The translations under genes were made by a program, and so were the position numbers. A model generated the notes under the pieces. It worked only from the letters and a program-made list of their open reading frames with translations, was not told the DNA's origin and did no database searches. DNA of 15,913 bases from Isohypsibius dastychi (taxonomy: Eukaryota > Tardigrada > Eutardigrada > Parachela > Isohypsibiidae), in assembly GCA_034696485.1 (NCBI GenBank), contig JAQIWT010000714.1, forward strand, positions 1-15,913, in the 5' to 3' direction. Positions 9,286 through 15,913 of the stretch are shown here, one piece after another. How positions within the stretch are numbered: the stretch's first letter is position 1; every line of letters begins with the position of its first letter.

Positions 9286-9483
9286 CTAAGTATGTTGTAT
9301 ACCGAAGTTCCTTATGGTATCTTGGAACTTTGTTAAATATATTACGTTAATAAAAGTTGGTAGATCGAATGCTTGGTCCATACGCCGCTTCAAGTCAGCT
9401 AACGTGTAATAAACGTCCTCTTCCGGAGCCAGCGGGTCGGCAGCCACGGCCGATCTCCATACAATGTTTCTTGGTGGGTTCAT
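9286..9483 (-). CDS. Possible 65-residue protein, unknown, antisense to a neighbour's 3' end
   Basis: ATG at 9481-9483 to TAG at 9286-9288. The product begins MNPPRNIVWRSAVAADPL and contains PEEDVYYTLADLKRRMDQAF. The first 45 codons are GC-richer and look coding-like; the last 20 are AT-rich. A GTAATA donor at about codon 47 could start an intron, so this may be a first exon rather than a full gene, with an acceptor-like ACTTAG at the apparent stop. No family is recognised. It overlaps the 3' UTR and polyadenylation signal of the convergent plus-strand gene, which ends 2 bp away. Confidence 0.4.
   Translation of the reverse strand: MNPPRNIVWRSAVAADPLAPEEDVYYTLADLKRRMDQAFDLPTFINVIYLTKFQDTIRNFGIQHT
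9349..9354 (+). terminator. Polyadenylation signal AATAAA for the 6606-9284 gene
   Basis: Canonical AATAAA 65 nt beyond the TAA stop on the same strand. It lies under the antisense small ORF 9286-9483. Confidence 0.6.
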
Positions 9484-9746
9484 GCTCGAGTCGGAAATAG
9501 CGCAAGGAATCGAAAATTACAGCAATTTTTCAACAATCAGGAAGAAATACTACATCGCCGATTAGAGATATTTTTGTATTTTTTAGTATTTTTGTATTCT
9601 TTTGTACTCAATTTTTCCTTGACAACTGTGGAGTTGTGTTGAAGATTAAGATGTTTTGAATGGCATTGAAAACCAAATTTCTTAGTTTTGTGGTAGTCTG
9701 ATGAGAAAGGAGGAGTTAGGCGGTGAATCGCTTGAGTTCGCCACCA

Positions 9747-9941
9747 ATGGAGGTTATCCACGTAAAAGCCATGGGAGCCACCTCGAGCAAACCGAAAACG
9801 TGGTCCCAAAGATCAATGGTAATTTCATCGCAAGATTGTACTTCGCCCTCTTCGAGTGACAGCTATGTCTCCACCGGAAAAGCAATCGAATGCTGCGAAA
9901 AGTTTTTCAGGCTACGTAGTAGTTTGAGGGTTTTTTTCTGA
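9747..9941 (+). CDS. Possible small Ser-rich protein with N-myristoylation-like start
   Basis: ORF with ATGs at 9747 and 9771, ending in TGA at 9939-9941. From the second ATG it reads MGATSSKPKTWSQRS, which fits the N-myristoyltransferase pattern MGxxxS with following Lys, and the context GCCATGG is close to the animal start consensus. The rest is Ser/Thr-rich and ends in Cys-Cys and aromatic/basic residues; 56 codons from the second ATG. Splice-like GTAATT and CAG sites lie within, so the exon layout is unclear. It ends just before the foldback element. No family is recognised. Confidence 0.3.
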   Translation: MEVIHVKAMGATSSKPKTWSQRSMVISSQDCTSPSSSDSYVSTGKAIECCEKFFRLRSSLRVFF

Positions 9942-9946
9942 CATTA

Positions 9947-10040
9947 GGCAGGTTGAGCCGACACGATTTTGAAAGAAACCAAACCAAAGTTTAAACCAAA
10001 CCAAGGTTCCAAACCAAAGTTTGAACCAAAGTTTAGGTAG
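9947..10040 (+). repeat. Left terminal inverted repeat of the foldback element
   Basis: Starts GGCAGGTTGAGCC, followed by repeated AAACCAAACCA and ending ACCAAAGTTTAGGTAG. Its reverse complement is found imperfectly at 10487-10594, with the right copy carrying a few extra bases. Confidence 0.7.
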
Positions 10041-10094
10041 AAACGTGGTTTGTAACCAAACATAGGTGCGCGTTTTTGGTTACAAACCACGTTT
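10041..10094 (+). repeat. Perfect 20-bp hairpin, 14-nt loop
   Basis: Arms 10041-10060 and 10075-10094 are exact reverse complements (left arm AAACGTGGTTTGTAACCAAA), with loop 10061-10074. It lies just inside the left terminal repeat of the foldback element. Confidence 0.9.
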
Positions 10095-10486
10095 TGCGGA
10101 AGGTTGTATCCAAGTAGCAACGTACTGTTTTTTCCCCTTTCCGGGTAATGGCTTGGATATAACCGAAGGTTCAGGATCGAGCCTGTACGCTCAACTCCTC
10201 TGTCAGTTTGCATTCGAAAAATCAAACAAAGGTACCATAAAAAAGTAGAAAAAAATTCATCGTATCTAAAGCTTTTGAATTTTCGAATCGTCGCAGTTTT
10301 AAATTTAGAGAGATTTTCAAAGTTCAAGTGAACACGATGCATGCGGGCTCTTTTTGAACACGGTGACCTTGAAACCTAGACAACAATTCATAGCAGAATT
10401 GAATGCTCGAAATGAATGTTTGTTTAATTTTGAAGAAACCTTCCGCAATATGTCCCACGAGCATCTGGCCGGGGGACGCCCGAAGG

Positions 10487-10594
10487 TATCTATCTAAACT
10501 TTGGTCCAAACTGTGGTTTGGACCAAAGTTGGCAACTTGGTTTGGTTTAAATTTTGGTTTGGTTTCATACAAAAGCGTGCTGGCTCAAGGTGCC
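10487..10594 (-). repeat. Right terminal inverted repeat of the foldback element
   Basis: Reverse complement starts GGCACCTTGAGCC. The arm holds its own perfect 15-bp hairpin, 10497-10511 with 10516-10530, around the tetraloop TGTG. Confidence 0.7.
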
Positions 10595-10599
10595 TATTG

Positions 10600-10742
10600 C
10601 CAAGTCGTGGCTCTGGCGTGAATATTGTTCCTTGAGAAATCTCGGGCGGTATTGCACAGAATTCGCTTCACGTGTCACCAACATGAAACCGCACCGGGCT
10701 GACGGCCTACTGTACATTCCAGTGAAACGAACGGTTTCTTGA
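10600..10742 (+). pseudogene. Possible gene fragment with W-x-E-x-CSLRNLG peptide
   Basis: A plus-strand frame reading PIAKSWLWREYCSLRNLG then RYC..., ending in TGA at 10740-10742. The peptide matches W-S-E-N-CSLRNLG of the minus-strand ORF at 615-947. For S-L-R-N-L-G the codons in the two places all differ synonymously. The frame enters directly from the foldback element without its own ATG at the join, so it looks like a broken or partial gene. The family is unknown, and chance similarity is possible. Confidence 0.27.
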
Positions 10743-10773
10743 ATGTCGTAGCCCGATGCAAGTGAAGAATCTT

Positions 10774-10864
10774 ACAGGCGCAACCTCAGCCTACGCGACT
10801 GACTCTGAAATTTGATTATTTAGCAAGTTGGTGAGTCAGTCGCGTAGGCTGAGGTTGCGCCTGT
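10774..10864. repeat. Perfect 32-bp inverted repeat, 27-nt spacer
   Basis: Arms 10774-10805 and 10833-10864 are exact reverse complements and GC-rich (left arm begins ACAGGCGCAACCTCAGCC). Within the spacer, TGAAATTTGATT (10806-10817) is exactly complementary to AATCAAATTTCA (10877-10888), outside the hairpin. A transcript could therefore form either a long hairpin or an H-type pseudoknot. Confidence 0.93.
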
Positions 10865-11033
10865 TCGAAGCTCAAAAATCAAATTTCAATGGTCGTTGAC
10901 ATTGCCTTTTGTTAAGATTTCGGCAATCTAGCTGCCTTAACTTCTTGAATCAGATTCATTCGGGAAGCGAGAGGGGAAAATTACCTCGACTCGAGTGGTT
11001 CTCGCGCCTTAACATGAACGTGTAGGTATTTGG

Positions 11034-11190
11034 ATGGTGATGGAGGAGATGCCGGACATGAGTGCGTTAATTAATATCCTAATGGAAGTTCTGCGCACGG
11101 ATTATCAAAGCCCCAAAAGGTCCTCACTGGACGGATGTATCGAAAATGCTGAAATCACACCGGAATGTAGAATGGACCATATGAATACAG
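11034..11190 (+). pseudogene. Orphan diverged copy of KANK exon 1
   Basis: Matches KANK exon 1 (1003-1148) and about 20 nt upstream of it. Over the aligned coding part I count about 23 substitutions in 138 nt, roughly 17 of them amino-acid changing, with one 4-nt gap near the 3' end. It stays open: MPDMSALINILMEV..., with TDYQSP, AEITP and CRMDH shared. The KANK donor CAG|GTATAC is replaced by CAG|GAACG, so the splice donor is lost. No further KANK exon follows before the minus-strand Kelch gene. It therefore looks like a duplicated, stranded exon. In-frame ATGs occur at 11034, 11040 and 11049. Confidence 0.8.
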
Positions 11191-11732
11191 GAACGAATCT
11201 CATTTCCTTTTTTTCAAAACCATAAAACCTTTTCGTAATTTCGAAGGTGAACATTAAGTTTTCATGATTACATAATCGGCTAAATACCTGAACGGTACTT
11301 GAGTGAAAATTGTGGGTGGGTCGTACACTGATCGTTGTGTTGTCAGAGCTCGCACTGCAACTCCGGAAAGGTCACCGCATAATGAACTGAGAGTGTACTA
11401 CTGTATATTTGCCTGCGTAGTCGAATTCTGTTGTCTTGCACAGTACATTACCGAAGTACAAAACTGTACTGTTTCACGTATTTATTTATTAGTCAAAACT
11501 CGGAGTATTCGACAACAACGAAGAAACCCTTCGTCCAAACTCACAGGGTAGAACAATGTCTGCTGAAAAAAATTAGAAGGTTACCGTAAGTGTCCTTCGG
11601 ACAACGAACGAACTTCGAATTAAATATTTAGAAAACAAACAAAAACGAACCAATTTCGTCCTGCGAAAGATGAAAAACTCAGTAAAGAACCATTATATCT
11701 GGCGGCTCGGATGATGACAAAGGGAAGAAACA
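11191..11732. other. Intergenic, 3' flank of the Kelch gene
   Basis: No convincing coding frame. It contains the Kelch gene's candidate polyadenylation signal and AT-rich sequence. An 82-codon plus ORF at 11303-11551 has no recognisable features. Confidence 0.5.
11481..11490 (-). terminator. Overlapping AATAAA polyadenylation signals for the Kelch gene
   Basis: AATAAATAAA on the minus strand, about 245 nt past the Kelch stop codon. Confidence 0.5.
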
Positions 11733-14700
11733 TCAGGCAGGGCAACAACTATAATCCGTGAAATGCTTCCTTGGACGGTCGGAAATGCGAAACGGAGCAA
11801 GATGACCGACACTTCCACGAAACCGCTTCTCATCCAGCTCGAAGCCCTCGCTCCAACCAGATTCATCATCATGCAAGAAAACAGTAGTTTTCCAAGTATT
11901 TGTTCCACGATCCGTAAGATCACTCCGAAACAAAACCAGCTTCCCATTGAACAACGTAACTGCCTGAGATACCTGATTCGAATTACTTGACGTATCTACG
12001 TAGAAAATACAAAAAATCAGCCAGAACAAACACAACGAGAATTCGAAATCGTTACCGTCACTTCCGGTCCTATCTATAACGCGCCACTTATTTTCGATAG
12101 CATCATAAACCTCAATCGTGTTACGCTCCAGCAAGCTGGCCGCATCTCCTATTTTTTCGTTTACGGTAATTTAAAAAACCGATGAAAAAAAAATCAGGCA
12201 CCTACCGACAAAGTAGATTTGTCCTTCTGAAGCAACACAATCGGCGACCTTCATGTAGGAGGAGTGAATACTCGGTCCAGGATTCATATACCGCGCAACA
12301 GGTGCAGGAGCTCTTTCATGCCACGAATCGTCCATTCCCCCAGGGATCCATCGAAATGTGCGGCGACCACGGAGAGGGTCATTGGGATCAGTTGGCGAAG
12401 TGCAATGAAACATGTAGATATGATCGCCATAAGCAACAGGTGAAGTTCCGAAGGATGCTATGAACGGTAAGGGCTCTTCCATGAGACGATCGTAGGGATG
12501 AAATCGCGACTGGCACATCAGACACCAACGCCCTGCTTCAACAACGCCACCAGCAAAATGGTGCATGGATATCACTTGATACATGAAATGTTCCAGAGTT
12601 CCAGATCCTAAAAACACAAAATCGGATGACAACGTAACTAGCAAACGGATGTGGTTCATCATACGAAACGAACCGATACCATCAAAAAACACTGAACTAA
12701 ATGTGAAAACCATAGCAGTAGGGAAAAAACCGGTGCAGTGAAAATTCCCGAAATTTTTTAAAAAGTAGTGTTCAGGCCCTTAATCTCATTTTGATAGTTT
12801 GTAGTATCAGTCGCCAACCAGAAAAGGTGTCTCCTCCCGAAAATGGAAAGCTGTTTGTTCAAAGGATTGTTCACGGCAAAGCTTAGTAAAACCTCAAAAT
12901 TTTCTTGCTATGTCAGATTCTGCGTAAAGATGATCTGCATTGAAACATGCAAACATGAACGGCCCAGTAAAGGACACCAAAAATTCACCTGGAGTAGGGA
13001 AGTGGTACTTCTCCGCAGTATAGCTAAAAGCGGGATATTCACTTGCTACGGCCCATTCTCCCTTCCGTGGATCAAATTTAAAAATCTCGGGGTCCTCAAC
13101 GCCGTGTTCCTCCGCCCCGCCAACCGCATATAACACCCCGTCAGGTGAGTTGAATAACTGTGACGGCTCATATGAAACCTGTTTCATTTCGTTATTGTTG
13201 TTCCATTCTTCTTCATCCGAAGCACCTCCGTACTGAGAAACCTCCAGCGGCGGAAAATTAGGAATCGTTGTGACCTTTCTGGTCAGGGGATTCACCACGA
13301 GAAAATTCGCAGGGTTGTTTGGTTGCATGACAGCGATCCCAAAGTTTTCGTAGCCTGCAGCACGAAAACAATGTTAGAAGATCACAACCAGAAACGAAGG
13401 TTTCTAGTTACCTCTTCTTCGCTGATGCCATCTCGGATGTGAATATTCAAAAGCACGACCGATTTCCGTGATCTGGTCAGCTTCGTCCAGAAGAGAAATC
13501 AACCGTGTGGAGGAAATGGAATGCCTCGATACCGTTGCCCGGATCAGAGCAAGTGACTTCGACTAAAACGAATTATGTATAGCATTATAATGGAATATCC
13601 ATATACTAAAATATCATAACTGTTATAATAAAATCTAATATCATATTTTATATAAGCACGAACATTCATATACAATATTATAATGGAATATTATGACTTC
13701 AGATTCATATCAAGATAATCTCACCTCCATCAGAGGAAACCGAATATAGTCCAGCAGATGTGGCAGACACTTCTCGCGCTCCTTCCGGTTGAACATAAAC
13801 CAATCTCTCACAGCATCCCAAACATCCTCCTCTCGCTGAACGTTCAAGTCGTCAGATTTGATTAATTCCACCAACTGAACATAATTTTAAGATGAGCAAA
13901 CTGCAGGATACAATTCACAATGTGCGGGTCCTACCATTTCTAACGAAAGCTCCGGGAAAACAGCGTCCAGAAAGAACTCGTCGGCTTTTTCGAGCATCAA
14001 CTCGGTAACGGTCGTTCGCAATTGGGGAATGTTGTTGTCCTCCGCGAAGCAAAACAACATCCAGAAGTCCGGTACGCTGGCGATGCTTCGGAGCTTGTTA
14101 ATACAATAAATTACTAGACCGGGGATCTGTAGAAAATCCGCAGCCGCCAGAGTCGGAAGAACGTTGTCTCCATTTATTTGAACGGAGTCACCGTAAATGA
14201 AATCCATAGTTCTGAAAACAGAAAACGTGTGAATGCACTTGAATACCAGGGATACTGGAATAAATTAAGCATTCAAAATTCATCGAGGTCGACTAATATC
14301 GCAAGATGGTTCCGTGTGCCAACCATTTCAACAATTTTGTAAAAATTACTCTTTGCTATTTTAGTACGAAAATAATTTATCATTCACTTTTAAACCGAAA
14401 ATATTCAGGAACAAAACCAAGTCACAAACATATATCGCCATACTCCCTTCAGATGTGACCGGACTTGCAACTTCGAAACTAATCAAAGGAAAAAATAAAC
14501 ATGCTCAAAACAAATAATTTAAATGTACTTCAAAAGAACTGAGCAACTAAATTAGCGGGGTCATAAAATATATGCTCAAACATTTTCGGTTAATCTGAAT
14601 CAAAATCAATACAACTAATCGAATGGAATATGAACAAGCTGTTCCCAGTCAAGTTCTTCTCAACAGATGTGGCTGTGCGTAAATTCAAAATGGCAACAAA

Positions 14701-15048
14701 TTCTAATCTATATAGTAAATGAATTGTCAACTACGGTAGAACACGAATAAAACTGTAGCTCACAAATGTGACCACATCTGAAGTTCATTACTAACTCCGC
14801 AATTCTGCCGACACTTACAGCTTCAGAACGGCTCGAGCCACGTTTCCCAGATAAAACTCGGTTCTTCCGTGTTCCAATGGCGACGCGAACAATCGGGAGA
14901 AAAAGTTGCTGGACGCTGCCAGGAGCTCGCGATGGCACAGTATTCCTCTGTCATGATCATCCATCCCGAACAAAACAACATCCGCTCTGATCGACATATT
15001 GCGCCTCCGGATTTCGGAGATCATTTCCGTATTTTCTGCGTCAGCCAT
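11733..15048 (-). CDS. BTB-BACK-Kelch (KLHL-type) protein, 8 exons
   Basis: Probable substrate adaptor for a CUL3 ubiquitin ligase. Exons in transcription order: 15048-14819, 14211-13935, 13874-13725, 13562-13412, 13354-12989, 12607-12206, 12148-12056, 11995-11733. Phases agree; 643 codons plus stop. The BTB domain is at about 20-127 (SIRADVVLFG, CHRELLAASSNFFSRLF, MDFIYGDSVQI, LAAADFLQIPGL). BACK is at about 132-240 (LVELIKSDDLNVQREEDVWDAVRDW, shown here only in part: SDDLNVQREEDVWDAVRDW). Kelch-type repeats run from about 285 to the end, with GVLYAVGGAEEHG, QIYFVGGDAA and IEVYDAIENKWRVID; several blades are degenerate. Introns 4-7 are all phase 1. The ATG is preceded by CACTTTAG, so a spliced leader or 5' intron acceptor may end right there. 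The 607-nt first intron is unusually long here. A missed exon in the 381-nt intron 12608-12988 cannot be excluded. Confidence 0.9.
11996..12055 (-). other. In-frame, stop-free 60-nt intron of the Kelch gene
   Basis: Donor GGTAACG and acceptor CTACGTAG are good, but the intron length is a multiple of 3 and the frame is open through it. Retention would insert 20 residues, including the hydrophobic FSLCLFWLIFCIFYV. Confidence 0.6.
12608..12988 (-). other. Kelch gene intron 5 (381 nt)
   Basis: GT donor at 12988-12987 and TTTTTAG acceptor ending at 12608. The sequence is AT-rich. No extra Kelch-like exon with a compatible phase was found by eye. Confidence 0.6.
13563..13724 (-). other. Kelch gene intron 3, very AT-rich with short repeats
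   Basis: A 162-nt intron. The phrase ATTATAATGGAATAT occurs twice, 5' and 3' within it, amid TA-rich sequence. No gene content. Confidence 0.6.
14212..14818 (-). other. Kelch gene intron 1 (607 nt)
   Basis: GTAAGT donor at 14818 and TTTTCAG acceptor ending at 14212 join exons in phase 2. It is AT-rich with no open frame of note. It splits the BTB domain and could carry regulatory sites, but none was identified. Confidence 0.7.
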
Positions 15049-15467
15049 CCTAAAGTGATATTACATCGTAATGTGATCCCTGAAGCTGAAAGACCACAAT
15101 TCACAAACCTGAAGTTTTCAGCAAACGAAGGAATAAAACTTTCCTCTAAACCTGCAAGTTTAGAATGAGATCCAGATCTCAGTGTTCCTACAGAGCTCGA
15201 ACGATTTTGCAAAATCACAACTGGAATGAGTCTCCGAAGATGGAAATTCTTTCAACTTTTCCAGATAAAACTAGGCCTAAATGACACGAACACAGTTTGG
15301 GCTTCGATGCCGGACGGTTGCAGAATCAGCAATCCTAAAGGAAAATCATCTAGTGCAGTGCGATGAAGAGGAGATAATCAGCTCACTACACAATCCCATC
15401 CTGGTTAAAAATTAGGTCAAGCAGGAAGAAAACGAAGAAGACGAATAACGATTTGTTTTTATTTCTA
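15049..15467. other. Upstream region of the Kelch gene
   Basis: Expected promoter/5' UTR of the minus-strand Kelch gene and 3' flank of a possible next gene. An AATAAA on the minus strand lies at 15458-15463. No TATA box was confidently placed. Short ORFs across 15021-15218 lack recognisable content. Confidence 0.4.
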
Positions 15468-15661
15468 TCACGATGGCAAATCATCGGCGCTTGGAGCCTA
15501 ACACAGGTTAAGTTCATGGCATATGGGCTAAGTAGACTACAAACCTTGTGAGGGGGGTGGGCGTATAACAAACTAGAAATTTCGACGAATTCATCTTCTT
15601 TCACTTTTCTAATTTGCCCAGCAACTTTTCTTGACTTCCTTTTAAACAGTTGATCGAAATG
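15468..15661 (-). CDS. Possible 3'-terminal exons of an unidentified minus-strand gene
   Basis: A frame open from 15661 to 15545 reads DQLFKRKSRKVAGQIRKV then KEDEFVEISSLLYAHPPHK. It ends at a donor CACAAG|GTTTG. A 47-nt intron (15544-15498) with GTGTTAG acceptor leads to a 10-codon exon (APSADDLPS, stop at 15468-15470), followed directly by AATAAA at 15463-15458. The size and order suit the last exons of a gene coming in from the right. No compatible upstream exon was established before the window edge, and a second frame across 15602-15685 is also open. The family is not recognised. Confidence 0.25.
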
Positions 15662-15860
15662 TTAAATTTGAATCGAAGAAGTTGCTGATGAAGTACCTAG
15701 GCTTCTAAGGTCAAGGCTTTACAATATCGACCGATTTGTGTTTTTGTCTCAGCAAACTGCCCTGCTTCCTTTTTCCATAGCTTCGCGAAGCCCGATCGGG
15801 CGGTGTTATTTTTGAAAAGTTTTGTTTTTCGAAATGTTTGGGTCCAGTTTAATTTTTTGT

Positions 15861-15889
15861 CCCCCCCCCCCCCCAAGGGGGGGGGGGGG
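15861..15889. repeat. C14-AA-G13 homopolymer palindrome
   Basis: Fourteen C (15861-15874), AA, then thirteen G (15877-15889). It can form a hairpin, and each strand has a G-run suited to quadruplexes. Exact lengths are likely unreliable in sequencing. Confidence 0.9.
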
Positions 15890-15913
15890 AATTTACATCC
15901 GTACCCCAAAACG

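Larger units (their letters stand above)
9945..10596. mobile_element. Foldback / MITE-like DNA element with TA target duplication
   Basis: Long terminal inverted repeats: the left arm 9947-10040 and right arm about 10487-10594 match at roughly 85% over the outer 60 nt. Both ends begin GGCA and continue TTGAGCC, then AAACCAAACCA-rich sequence. TA dinucleotides flank both ends (9945-9946, 10595-10596), as for Tc1/mariner-type elements. A further inner inverted pair, TTGCGGAAGGTT, lies near 10095-10106 and 10437-10448. No transposase frame is seen, so it would be non-autonomous. Boundaries are by eye. Confidence 0.7.

Noticed and set aside
9537-9809. 90-codon minus ORF
   Set aside because: Runs through AT-rich repetitive sequence with Lys/Asn bias; opposite to the better MGATSSK frame.
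9944-10342. 132-codon minus and 72-82-codon ORFs in the foldback element
   Set aside because: Their repeated Phe/Gly/Leu/Asn-type peptides come from translating the AAACCA repeats; no transposase motif.
15545-15661. Similarity of KSRKVAGQIRKV...EFVEISSLL to a bHLH-PAS basic-helix region
   Set aside because: Only scattered identities by eye, the key basic-region residues are missing, and the exon appears to be followed at once by a stop and a polyadenylation signal, whereas bHLH lies at the N-terminus.

Overview
The window is from the nuclear genome of an invertebrate animal. It carries multi-exon genes with GT..AG introns mostly 47-60 nt long, AATAAA signals, and metazoan families: a KANK protein with KN motif and ankyrin repeats, and a BTB-BACK-Kelch protein. 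Compact introns and a KANK/VAB-19-type gene would suit a nematode, perhaps Trichuris- or Trichinella-like, but that placement is only inference.

Layout: (1) 1-990 is 5' flank with one weak minus-strand ORF. (2) 1003-4734 (+) is a 12-exon KANK gene; the inferred exons sum to 2,676 nt (891 codons plus stop). (3) 5069-5794 (-) is a single-exon RING (C4HC3) protein, convergent with KANK. (4) 6606-9284 (+) is a gene of about 13 exons for a basic protein of unknown family. Its 5' half holds a tandem exon-intron array with a period of about 109 bp. (5) 9285-11190 is repeat-rich: two small ORFs, a foldback element with TA target duplications and terminal inverted repeats, a perfect 32-bp inverted repeat, and an orphan diverged copy of KANK exon 1. 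(6) 11733-15048 (-) is an 8-exon BTB-BACK-Kelch gene (643 codons plus stop). (7) 15049-15913 holds a possible 3' end of another minus-strand gene and a C14-AA-G13 block.

KANK links integrin-talin adhesions to the cortex. Kelch and RING proteins are ubiquitin-ligase components. Nothing shows that these genes act in one pathway.

The most unusual signal is in the 6606-9284 gene. Near-identical 54-nt exons alternate with near-identical 54-57-nt introns, all in phase 1. The intron core AGAGGTTCAACCTT recurs in a separate downstream intron of the same gene, and a 16-nt near-match lies inside its largest exon. This looks like intron multiplication by tandem duplication, with possible intron dispersal and exonisation.

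All exon coordinates were inferred by hand from splice consensus, phase and family similarity; there is no transcript support.
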